The position numbers and the translations under genes are program-made. The notes below the pieces were generated by a model, which was not told where the DNA came from, made no database searches, and was given only the letters and a program-made list of their open reading frames with translations. Positions 41,827 to 48,772 of a stretch of 64,000 nucleotides of DNA are shown here, piece by piece (positions within the stretch are counted from its first letter, which is position 1; each line of letters starts with the position of its first letter). The DNA comes from DATKRB01 sp036501425. GTDB taxonomy: Bacteria > Actinomycetota > Acidimicrobiia > Acidimicrobiales > RAAP-2. The DNA is taken from assembly GCA_036501425.1 (NCBI GenBank), contig DASYAI010000013.1, positions 39,196-103,195 on the forward strand, given 5' to 3'.

Positions 41827-42233
41827 CACGACCGGACTCGGGCGGGAGTGACGAAGACGGCGGTGGAGAACTGAGCTCGGAGGTCCTCGGGCGTCGTGTT
41901 GAGCTGGTTGCGGATCGGCGCGTCGTACTTGGCCAGGTACGCATCGAGCCGAACCGGGTCCAGGTCCCCTTCGATCACGACCGCGCGGGCATCGATGGTG
42001 AGGACGCCGCCGCCCCGACCGTCGCCGTCGAGGTGGAACGAGACCCTCGGGTGGGCGCGCACGTTGCGGACCTTCCCCGCGTCCGGACGGCTCAGGACCA
42101 ACACGTCGCTGCCGTCGAAGTGGAACCACACGTACGACGACTGCGGCTGGCCGTCATGGACCGTCGTCAGCCACCCCAACTGGGCGGACTGCAGCGCGTT
42201 GGCAACGTCGGATCCCGGTTCGATGTCGGCCAC
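41823..42233 (-). CDS. PPOX-class (F420/FMN) oxidoreductase
   Basis: The 136-aa split-barrel protein has GWLTTVHDGQPQSSYVWFHFDGSDVLVLSRPDAGKVRNVRAHPRVSFHLDGDG (about 20-72), the pattern of PPOX proteins related to TIGR03667. These bind F420 or FMN and reduce small molecules. GTG 42233 is set by a -10 box TAGGCT six bases upstream. It heads the operon with the Gfo/Idh and peptide deformylase genes. Two more PPOX relatives lie at 42931 and 54288. Confidence 0.88.
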   Translation of the reverse strand: MADIEPGSDVANALQSAQLGWLTTVHDGQPQSSYVWFHFDGSDVLVLSRPDAGKVRNVRAHPRVSFHLDGDGRGGGVLTIDARAVVIEGDLDPVRLDAYLAKYDAPIRNQLNTTPEDLRAQFSTAVFVTPARVRSW

Positions 42234-42239
42234 GGGCTG

Positions 42240-42245
42240 AGCCTA
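42240..42245 (-). promoter_or_regulatory. -10 box TAGGCT, leaderless geometry
   Basis: TAGGCT on the minus strand (42245 to 42240) ends six bases before GTG 42233. The same hexamer and a 6-7 base spacer precede 42931 and 46940. Confidence 0.65.
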
Positions 42246-42317
42246 CGATCTCATCAACTTGATGTAAATAGTCGACAATCGGCGGCGCCGTGCAGGGGAG
42301 CCAACTCTGGCCCCGAA

Positions 42318-42806
42318 TCAGTGCCGGTGCGGTCTGTTGGCATCGGGGCTCACAGACCGTGGGCGGGCCGGTCCGATCCACGCCAGGCCAGGGAGGTTGA
42401 CCACGATCGCCTCCTGGGTCGTCCGGGCGATGACGACGATCGCCTCCTCGTCAGGGTCCGGGTTCTCCTCGCGGTGCGGCACCCACGGCGGGACGTAGAT
42501 GTAGTCACCCGGCCCGGTGCGCAGGCGACGCTCGACCGGCTCCGCGCCCGTCTCGTCGAGGAAGACGAACTCGGGATGGCCGCTGACCACGTAGATGCCC
42601 GTCTCGGAGATTCCATGGTGATGGTTCCCTGATCCCGTGGACGGGTCCACGTGCGTCTGGCCCATCCAGAGGTCCTTCGAACCGACGCCGTGGAGCGATA
42701 TCGCCTCGAGCCGTCGCATGCCGGCAGTTTGCGCGGTGTGCTCGGACAGCGACGCGGGAGTTACCTGGGACAGATGTCGATGGAAACCGTCCTGGTCCCC
42801 CGTCAC
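42318..42806 (-). CDS. Cupin-domain protein
   Basis: The 162-aa protein is a single cupin. Motif 1 is HHHGISETGIYVVSGHPEFVF (about 63-83), with three consecutive His and a Glu as likely metal ligands; motif 2 is GDYIYVPPWVPHREENP (about 100-116), with the fourth His. Such proteins include dioxygenases, isomerases and sensors; this one has no extra domain. GTG 42806 lies four bases after a GAGGGGGG site. It is divergent from the PPOX gene at 42931. Confidence 0.85.
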   Translation of the reverse strand: MTGDQDGFHRHLSQVTPASLSEHTAQTAGMRRLEAISLHGVGSKDLWMGQTHVDPSTGSGNHHHGISETGIYVVSGHPEFVFLDETGAEPVERRLRTGPGDYIYVPPWVPHREENPDPDEEAIVVIARTTQEAIVVNLPGLAWIGPARPRSVSPDANRPHRH

Positions 42807-42918
42807 TTCTGGCCCCCCCTCACTCGGTCACCTTATCCGTCTGTCGTCGCCGGTAGGAGGCCGAAGCTCCATCTCACGGCGTGGGAATCGAGCTGGAGCC
42901 ATGGTCGATCGGCCGCAT

Positions 42919-42924
42919 TAGGCT
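42919..42924 (+). promoter_or_regulatory. -10 box TAGGCT, leaderless geometry
   Basis: TAGGCT ends six bases before ATG 42931, spacer GCCGCC. Confidence 0.65.
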
Positions 42925-42930
42925 GCCGCC

Positions 42931-43326
42931 ATGGCTGATTTGACCATTCCGGTATCCCACCGCGACTTGCTCGAGAATCCCATCCCCGTCGCCCTGGCGA
43001 CCGTCGGCCCCACCGGGCACCCGCAGGTCACGTACATCTGGGTGATCCTCGATGGCGACGTGTTGGTGACGTCGTTGACCACCGCCCGCCAGAAGCTGAA
43101 GAACCTTCGGGGCCGCCCGCAGGGGACGGTCTTCGTCGCCGATCCGGCGAACCCCTACCGCACCCTCGAGGTGCGCGGCGACGTCACGATCGAGCCCGAC
43201 CCGGACCTGGTGACGCTACGGGCGGTGCTCGCCGCCTACGACACCGACATCGCGTCCTTCGCAGGACCACTCGAGGACCGGGTCACCGTGCGCCTGCAAC
43301 CCACCCACATCGTGACCCAGGGCTGA
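42931..43326 (+). CDS. PPOX-class F420-dependent oxidoreductase (TIGR03618-like)
   Basis: The 131-aa protein has the split-barrel pattern: DLLENPIPVALATVGPTGHPQVTYIWVILDGDVLVTSLTTARQKLKNLRGRPQ (about 11-63), then EVRGDVTIEPDPD. The lysine-rich K-L-K-N-L-R helix probably holds the F420 or FMN phosphate. A -10 box just upstream makes it a likely leaderless single gene. A GC-rich stem-loop follows at 43352. Confidence 0.88.
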   Translation: MADLTIPVSHRDLLENPIPVALATVGPTGHPQVTYIWVILDGDVLVTSLTTARQKLKNLRGRPQGTVFVADPANPYRTLEVRGDVTIEPDPDLVTLRAVLAAYDTDIASFAGPLEDRVTVRLQPTHIVTQG

Positions 43327-43351
43327 GCCCTTGGCTGGCACAGCCGGAGCT

Positions 43352-43383
43352 CCCGGCGCCCGAGCCGGGGCCCGGGCGCCGGG
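43352..43383. terminator. GC-rich 11-bp perfect stem-loop between convergent genes
   Basis: Arms 43352-43362 (CCCGGCGCCCG) and 43373-43383 (CGGGCGCCGGG) are exact inverse complements around a 10-base loop. It lies between the PPOX gene stop and the convergent membrane gene, so it could serve both strands. A 5-bp stem (43333-43345) precedes it. No T-run. Confidence 0.6.
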
Positions 43384-43398
43384 GACACGGAGCGGCGA

Positions 43399-43821
43399 TC
43401 AGGCCGCCACCGACGAGGGTCGGCCGGTGCCCGTGCTTTCGGCGACGACCGGCTCCACCGCGACGGGCGCCGTCAGGCGAGCCCGTTGGCTGAGGCGAAC
43501 CTGGTTGAGGACCAGGCCACCCAGGGCGAGCGCAGCGAAGCCCACGCCCTCGCTGAAGGACAGCCACCGAACGACGTTGCCGGAAAAGACCACGCTGGCG
43601 ACGACCGTCCAGAGGGCCACGATCCCGGCGGTGCCGTCGAGCAGCAGGCCGGACGCGCGACGCTCACCGAACAGCGCCGGTACCGCCGACAGGACCAAGA
43701 TTCCCAGCCCGATCCCGAACGCGATCCAGGCGGCGGTCCCCGAGGCGAACGCCTGGGACGCGACCACGACGAACGCACCGGCCAGGCCGGCGGCCACCGA
43801 AGTGATGAACCGAGTATGCAT
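43399..43821 (-). CDS. Small four-helix membrane protein (SPW-like)
   Basis: The 140-aa protein shows hydrophobic segments at about 6-25, 30-50, 62-80 and 88-108, then a polar tail (EPVVAESTGTGRPSSVAA). The G-x-A-A-W-I-A-F-G-I-G-L and N-V-V-R-W-L-S-F-S-E-G pattern recalls SPW-repeat proteins. Function unknown. AAGGAGAG precedes the ATG. A perfect TTGACA occurs about 41 bases upstream on the minus strand, but no clear -10 follows at the right distance. Confidence 0.7.
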   Translation of the reverse strand: MHTRFITSVAAGLAGAFVVVASQAFASGTAAWIAFGIGLGILVLSAVPALFGERRASGLLLDGTAGIVALWTVVASVVFSGNVVRWLSFSEGVGFAALALGGLVLNQVRLSQRARLTAPVAVEPVVAESTGTGRPSSVAA

Positions 43822-43986
43822 CAGTGCTCTCCTTCCAATGGAGTGGAGGCAACGCGTAGGTTGTCAAAGGGCTCGTATCGGACCCTCCATTGCATGACAA
43901 CGGCCGGTCGGGCATAGCTATTCCGGCCCATGGCGGCGATGGTGTTGTCGAAAGGGTTGCGTCCCGGACAGCGACGCCGCGCGGTG

Positions 43987-44961
43987 TCAGCGTTCGTCTC
44001 CCGAAGGCGCCGGGTCGCGCCGCGCGGTCACCTCGCCCTCGGCCAGTAGGTAGCGACCGGTCGCCACCCGCCGCTTGTAGCCGTGCTCGCCCCGGCCGAG
44101 GTCGATCGTCGCCACCCGCCGCTCGGCCGCGCACTCGGCGAGATCGAGCAGGAGGACGAGCCCGGGCGAGTAGGCACCCAATGCCGGGTCGTAGGCGGGG
44201 AACCACCACGAGAGGCCGTGGAGGCCGGCCAGGCCGAAGTGCACCGCCGCCAGCCGTCCGCCGGCCCGGGTCGTCGCCAGCAGCCCGGTGCAGTGGCTGC
44301 AGTGGGCCGCCCGCAGCTCGTCGAGCACCGTCCTGATCCAGCGGTGCTCGAAGCGGTCCCAGGTCCCGGTGGCGGCGTACTGGGCCGACTTCCACCCCAC
44401 GAGCGCGTCGAACGGCTCGGCGGCCGGGTCGGCCCACTCGGTGACGACGGGACCGACCTCGCGGGCGAGCTTGCGCCGCCGGCGTGCGGTCTGCGCCAGC
44501 ACGTCCTTGGACACGGTCGAGACCGCCGTCCGGAACGCGTCGAGCCCGTCAGAGAGGTCCATCACCGGCGCCGAGTGCAGCGCGCGGTGATAGGGCTCGA
44601 ACGCGGACTGCTCGACCCGCAGGTGGTCGAAGCGCCAGGCGACCAGGCCGCTGGAGCGAACCAGCCAGCGGGGATCCCACTCGAGCCCGGCCCGGCAGAC
44701 GAAGGCCTGCGCGTCACAGATCCCGTCGCCGATCGGAGCACCGGTCGCGCCGGGGCCGAGCTGGAAGGCGAAGAACCCGGCGAACCCCTCGGCGTCCTCG
44801 ACCACCGCGACCCGTGCGTCGTCGCGCGCCCGGCCGACCGCCAGCGCGAAGTCGGGCGAGAGGAACGGGCTGGACAGGGCCACCTGGCCCTGCTGGAGCT
44901 CCCGCCAGGCCGACACCTCGACCGGACCCAGATCGCCCGGACGGACGACGGACACCTGCAC
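43987..44961 (-). CDS. GNAT/FemAB-like acyltransferase (BcsL/CelD type)
   Basis: The 324-aa protein resembles the double-GNAT acyltransferases used in polysaccharide or glycolipid modification. Typical sequence is LSSPFLSPDFALAVGRARDDARVAVVED at the N-terminus, RRRRKLAREVGPV in the middle, and GRLAAVHFGLAGLHGLSWWFPAYDPALGAYSPGLVLLLDLAECAAERRVATIDLGRGEHGYKRR (about 233-296). Start GTG 44961. It diverges from the GT2/PIG-L pair, and I infer that all three act on one glycoconjugate. Confidence 0.82.
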   Translation of the reverse strand: MQVSVVRPGDLGPVEVSAWRELQQGQVALSSPFLSPDFALAVGRARDDARVAVVEDAEGFAGFFAFQLGPGATGAPIGDGICDAQAFVCRAGLEWDPRWLVRSSGLVAWRFDHLRVEQSAFEPYHRALHSAPVMDLSDGLDAFRTAVSTVSKDVLAQTARRRRKLAREVGPVVTEWADPAAEPFDALVGWKSAQYAATGTWDRFEHRWIRTVLDELRAAHCSHCTGLLATTRAGGRLAAVHFGLAGLHGLSWWFPAYDPALGAYSPGLVLLLDLAECAAERRVATIDLGRGEHGYKRRVATGRYLLAEGEVTARRDPAPSGDER

Positions 44962-45013
44962 GTCAGGGCATCCGTCGCCACCGACCGCCGGTCGGATCGG
45001 CCCGGCGGCTCAC

Positions 45014-45019
45014 TAGAGT
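45014..45019 (+). promoter_or_regulatory. -10 box TAGAGT for the GT2 operon leader
   Basis: TAGAGT ends eight bases before the GTG (45028) of a 15-codon mini-ORF, the same geometry as leaderless genes in this window. Confidence 0.55.
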
Positions 45020-45027
45020 GCATCGGG

Positions 45028-45075
45028 GTGTCACAAGGGGGCAGCCTACGGCGACCCCGATGGCGGTCGTCGTAG
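45028..45075 (+). CDS. 15-codon Arg-rich leader mini-ORF before the GT2 gene
   Basis: GTG 45028 encodes VSQGGSLRRPRWRSS and stops (TAG 45073) 18 bases before the GT2 start. The frame contains the whole left arm and nearly all the right arm of a 13-bp hairpin, so a translating ribosome would unwind it. Five of fifteen codons are Arg. Translation is inferred from the promoter geometry only. Confidence 0.4.
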   Translation: MSQGGSLRRPRWRSS

Positions 45076-45077
45076 GC
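45044..45077 (+). promoter_or_regulatory. 13-bp RNA hairpin in the GT2 leader
   Basis: Arms 45044-45056 and 45065-45077 pair over 13 positions with one G-U wobble (45051/45070) and an eight-base loop. The stem ends only six bases before the GAAGGGAGGG ribosome site, so it could control access to it or act as an attenuator. Confidence 0.65.
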
Positions 45078-45093
45078 CGACGAAGGGAGGGCC

Positions 45094-46131
45094 GTGCGTG
45101 ACCTCGTGATCGGCATTCCGGCGCGTGAGGAGGGGGCGACCATCGGCACCCTGGTCTCGGCGTTGGACGGCGCGGCGTCCCTGCTCGGCGAAGTCGCCAC
45201 CGCCGAGCTGGTGCTGGCCTACCAGGACAGCACCGACGACACGCTCGCCAACTTCGCCGCCGCCGCCGGCCGCTGGCCCCGGCGGGTCCTGCGATCCGCG
45301 CCCGGGGCGTCGGGCAAGGGTCGCAATGTCCGGTTGCTGGTGGAGCACGCCATCGCCCGGGGCGCCGACCTGCTGCTCGTCGACGGCGACATCCGCGACC
45401 CGGTCCCGGTCGACTTCGCCCGGTTCGTGGCGAGCGGGTACGACGACGACTCGGACATGGTGCTGCCCCTGTGGTGCCGGCCGTGGGGCCACGCCAATGC
45501 CACCAACTATCTCGCCGTGCCCGTGGTGCGGGCGCTCTTCGGGGCCGAGATCCGCCAGCCGCTCGCCGGCCTGCGCCTGCTGGCCCACCGGGCGCTGCGC
45601 CACCTCGATCCGGCGAGCCTTCCCGACGACTACGGCATCGACGCCGCGTTGACGATGGCCGTGCTCGAGGCCGGGGGCCGGGTCGGCCAGGTGGTCGTGG
45701 CGCGCATCGAGCACGACGGTCGGCAGCTCAACAGCGAGACGATCATGGTGGAGGTGGCCCGGGCCCTGTTCGAGCGGGTGGCGGCGGGCCCGACCGCGGA
45801 CCGGGCCGATCTCGTCCGGCCGGCCGGCTACGAGCGGCGGCTGCGGTGGCCCGAGGAGTCCCACGAGCCCGACGGGGCCGGGTCCCCGCCCGCCGCCCGA
45901 CCGGCTCCGCCCATGGACGGTCGTGATCCGCGGCGGGCCTGGCTGGACGCCCTGAAGGCGGCGCTCGAGGCGGCGGCCGACCGGGCCGACCCGGGCGAGC
46001 TGGCGGCGAGCCTGGTCGGCGCCTTCTTCGACCACGCCGAGTGGCGCCGGCGATCGGCCCGCCCCGAGCTCGCCGAGGCCGAGGCCTACGTGTGGGAGCT
46101 GGCCGCCGAGCTGGCCGCCCGCCTGCGGTGA
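45094..46131 (+). CDS. Family 2 glycosyltransferase
   Basis: The 345-aa protein has a GT-A fold: VIGIPAREEGATIGTLVSAL (4-23), then A-S-G-K-G-R-N-V-R (about 71-79) and the metal motif VDGDIRD (about 95-101), H-A-N-A-T-N-Y and GIDAALTMAVLEAG. It resembles mannosylglycerate/glucosyl-phosphoglycerate synthases more than typical GT2 enzymes. A Pro-rich linker joins a helical C-terminal extension (about 285-345). GTG 45094 follows GGAGG closely (three bases). The stop overlaps the PIG-L gene start (GTGA). Confidence 0.85.
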   Translation: MRDLVIGIPAREEGATIGTLVSALDGAASLLGEVATAELVLAYQDSTDDTLANFAAAAGRWPRRVLRSAPGASGKGRNVRLLVEHAIARGADLLLVDGDIRDPVPVDFARFVASGYDDDSDMVLPLWCRPWGHANATNYLAVPVVRALFGAEIRQPLAGLRLLAHRALRHLDPASLPDDYGIDAALTMAVLEAGGRVGQVVVARIEHDGRQLNSETIMVEVARALFERVAAGPTADRADLVRPAGYERRLRWPEESHEPDGAGSPPAARPAPPMDGRDPRRAWLDALKAALEAAADRADPGELAASLVGAFFDHAEWRRRSARPELAEAEAYVWELAAELAARLR

Positions 46132-46883
46132 CCCGGGCCGTCGTGGTGGCGCCCCACCCCGACGACGAGGTGCTCGGCGCGTCCGGGGTGCTGCGCGACG
46201 CCGAGGTCACGGTGGTGCACGTGAGCGACGGGGTGCCCCCGTGGGCTGCTCCGGGCGAGGGACCCGGCCTGCTACGCCGACGCCGGGCGGAGTGCGCGGC
46301 CGCCTGGGAGCTCCTCGGGGCCGAGGTCGCCGACGTCGTCCGGCTCGGGCTGGAGGACCTCGGCGTGTGGCGCGCCGTGCCCGAGCTGGCCCAGCTGCTC
46401 GCCCACGTCCTCGGCGCCCTGGCGCCCACGTCGGTCCACGTCCCGGCCTACCAGGGCGGCCACCCGGACCACGACGCCACCTTCGCCGCCGCGCTGCTCG
46501 CTCGGCGCGCGACCGGTGACCGGCACCGCTGGTTCGTCTACGGCCTCTACGGCTACGACGCGTCGGGCACGCTGTGCTTCGGCGCCCTCGACCCCGGGGC
46601 CTATCCGGGCGCCACCCGGCTGGCCCAGGCCCCGCCGGACCTCGAGCGCAAGGCCACCGCCCTCGGGTGCTTCGCCAGCCAGCTGCGCCCGGGGTCGATC
46701 GTCCAGCGCTGGCTCGACGCGCCCGGGGCCGAGGGCTGCGCCCGGTTGCCCCCGGGGCTCCCGGCCGACCCGGGCACCTGCTTCTACGACCACGAGCTCG
46801 ACTTCGCCCGCTTCGGGGTCACCTCCGCCGTCGTGCGGACCGAGCTCGAGCATGGGCTGGGCGGGCGGGGGCCGGTGGGCTGA
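46128..46883 (+). CDS. PIG-L/LmbE-family deacetylase
   Basis: The 251-aa protein has the zinc motif APHPDDEVLGASG (8-20) and YQGGHPDHDATFAAAL (about 108-123), the HPDD and HxxH sites of PIG-L de-N-acetylases. It ends with DPGTCFYDHELDFARFG. It probably removes an acetyl group from an amino sugar. GTG 46128 overlaps the GT2 stop, so glycosyl transfer and deacetylation are coupled; the divergent GNAT may then re-acylate. Confidence 0.88.
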   Translation: MTRAVVVAPHPDDEVLGASGVLRDAEVTVVHVSDGVPPWAAPGEGPGLLRRRRAECAAAWELLGAEVADVVRLGLEDLGVWRAVPELAQLLAHVLGALAPTSVHVPAYQGGHPDHDATFAAALLARRATGDRHRWFVYGLYGYDASGTLCFGALDPGAYPGATRLAQAPPDLERKATALGCFASQLRPGSIVQRWLDAPGAEGCARLPPGLPADPGTCFYDHELDFARFGVTSAVVRTELEHGLGGRGPVG

Positions 46884-46926
46884 CGGCGAACCGCCGCCGG
46901 CCGGGATCCGCCGGGACCGGACTCGG

Positions 46927-46932
46927 TAGGCT
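46927..46932 (+). promoter_or_regulatory. -10 box TAGGCT, leaderless geometry, for ilvD
   Basis: TAGGCT ends seven bases before GTG 46940; no Shine-Dalgarno intervenes. Confidence 0.65.
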
Positions 46933-46939
46933 GCCCCGG

Positions 46940-48763
46940 GTGACGACGCAGGGGGTGCGAACCGACGGCAGCGGCGGGAAGCTCGCCGGCGGGAACCTGA
47001 CCCCGGACCGGGGCGCCTCGAACCCGGGGCGCGACGTGCAGCGGGTCGGCACGGCCCGGTTCCTGGGCGAGGACGTGGGCAAGATCCACGACCCGGTGTG
47101 GGCCGTGCTCGGGAACCTCGGCGACAGCCAGTGCTACCTCGGCGTCCAGGCCAAGGTGGCGGCGGTCCAGGCGGCCCTCTCCCGCCGGATCAGCCGCGAC
47201 GACCTGGCGGTGCGGCTCATCGCGCCGGCGTTCACGTTGGGGGTGTCCGACGGCCAGCTGAACGGCACGCCCCAGATGCGGTTCTCGCTCATCGGGCGCG
47301 AGCTGGTCAACGACGCCACCGCCATGCACCTCGCCGCCAACAGCGTGGCCGGGCTGATCGCGGTGGTGGCGTGCGACAAGCCGCCGGTGGGCACCGTGGC
47401 CGCCCTGATCGAGCACAACGTGCCGTCGGTGATCCTCTCCGACGGGTCGATCCGGCCGGGCGAGGACCCGGCGACGGGCGAGCGCATCGACCTGGTGGCG
47501 GCCTTTCAGGTCGCCGGCGACCCCGACGACGAGCTGCGGGCCCGGGTCGCCCTCCACGCCTGCCCAGGCCAGGGCAGCTGCGGCGGGATGTTCACGTACA
47601 ACACCATGCAGAGCTTCATCGGCGTGCTAGGCCTCGAGCCGCTGCACATGGTGGCGCCCACCTCCGACGACGACCGGCGGACGGCCGAGTTCCCCGAGCA
47701 GCTGGTCGACTGTCTGGCGACGATGACCGCCCGGGGCATCGGACCGCGAGACATCGTCACGCCCACTTCTCTGCGCAACGCGCTGACCGTGGCGGTCGCC
47801 ATGGGCGGGTCCACCAACGTGATGCTGCACAGCGTGGAGATCGCCCGCGCCGCGGGGATCGACCTGTGGGCCGACGTGATCAGCCAGGCCGAGTTCAACG
47901 AGCTCTCCCGCCGCCTTCCGGTCATCGTGAACATGCGGCCCTTCGGGGCGTACTCGATGGTCGACGTGGAAGCCGCCGGGGGCCTGCCCGCCGTGGTGCG
48001 CGAGCTCCTGGCCGCCGGTTACCTCGACGGCGACGCCATCACCTGCACCGGCGAGACCCTGGGCGAGCAGATCGGACGGCTCGATCCCCCGGCCCCCGAC
48101 CACCGGGTGATCCACTCGGTGGCCCGCCCCTACAAGGACACCGGTGGCCTCCGCCTGCTGCGCGGGAACATCGCTCCCGACGGGGGGGCCATCTTGAAGC
48201 TGGCCGGGGTGGAGGGCGGGATCTCCGACGGGGTCTTCACCGGCCGGGCGCGCGTGTTCGACGGCGAGCGGGCGCTGATCGAGGCGCTCGACGACCGGCC
48301 CGACGACTTCGCCGACCACGACATGGTGGTCATCCGCTACGAGGGCCCCCGGGGCGCCCCGGGCATGCCCGAGATGCTCGACCCGACGTCGAAGATCACC
48401 CGGCTGTGCCGCCAACGGGGCATCACCGTCGCCCTCATGACCGACGCCCGGTTCTCGGGGGGATCGGTCGGCCTCGTCATCGGCCACGTCGCGCCCGAGG
48501 CGCTGCTCGGCGGGCCCATCGCCCTGGTCGAGGACGGGGACACCATCGTCGTCGATCTCCGCCACGACCGCCTCGACTGCGTGCAGCTCGACGACCCGGC
48601 GACCTTGGCGGGCCGCTCGGCGCGGTGGCGGGCGGCCGCCGAGGCGCACGGCGGGGTCCACCCCGACGCGGTGCCGGTCACCCACCGGGTGCTCAGCCGG
48701 ATGCGGGCCACCGCCCTGCCGGCGCTGCTCGGGGGCGGGATGAGCAGCGCCGGCCGACCCTAG
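46940..48763 (+). CDS. ilvD: Dihydroxy-acid dehydratase (IlvD/Edd family)
   Basis: The 607-aa enzyme dehydrates 2,3-dihydroxy acids to 2-oxo acids in valine, leucine and isoleucine synthesis. Cluster ligands are visible in VACDKPPVG (about 136-144) and HACPGQGSCGGMFTYNTM (about 203-220). Other signatures are AMGGSTNVMLH, G-N-I-A-P-D-G-G-A-I-L-K and MTDARFSGGSVGLVIGHVAPEA. It is longer than E. coli IlvD near the N-terminus. Some IlvD/Edd members act on sugar acids, so the substrate should be treated with some caution. GTG 46940 is fixed by the -10 box. The 10-base gap to the convergent repeat gene holds no terminator. Confidence 0.9.
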   Translation: MTTQGVRTDGSGGKLAGGNLTPDRGASNPGRDVQRVGTARFLGEDVGKIHDPVWAVLGNLGDSQCYLGVQAKVAAVQAALSRRISRDDLAVRLIAPAFTLGVSDGQLNGTPQMRFSLIGRELVNDATAMHLAANSVAGLIAVVACDKPPVGTVAALIEHNVPSVILSDGSIRPGEDPATGERIDLVAAFQVAGDPDDELRARVALHACPGQGSCGGMFTYNTMQSFIGVLGLEPLHMVAPTSDDDRRTAEFPEQLVDCLATMTARGIGPRDIVTPTSLRNALTVAVAMGGSTNVMLHSVEIARAAGIDLWADVISQAEFNELSRRLPVIVNMRPFGAYSMVDVEAAGGLPAVVRELLAAGYLDGDAITCTGETLGEQIGRLDPPAPDHRVIHSVARPYKDTGGLRLLRGNIAPDGGAILKLAGVEGGISDGVFTGRARVFDGERALIEALDDRPDDFADHDMVVIRYEGPRGAPGMPEMLDPTSKITRLCRQRGITVALMTDARFSGGSVGLVIGHVAPEALLGGPIALVEDGDTIVVDLRHDRLDCVQLDDPATLAGRSARWRAAAEAHGGVHPDAVPVTHRVLSRMRATALPALLGGGMSSAGRP

Positions 48764-48772
48764 GCGCCCCCC

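Noticed and set aside
43837..43893. Inverted CAATGGAG / CTCCATTG pair and a TTGACA near the membrane gene at 43821
   Set aside because: Eight-base arms 40 bases apart are weak, and no -10 box follows the TTGACA at 16-18 bases.
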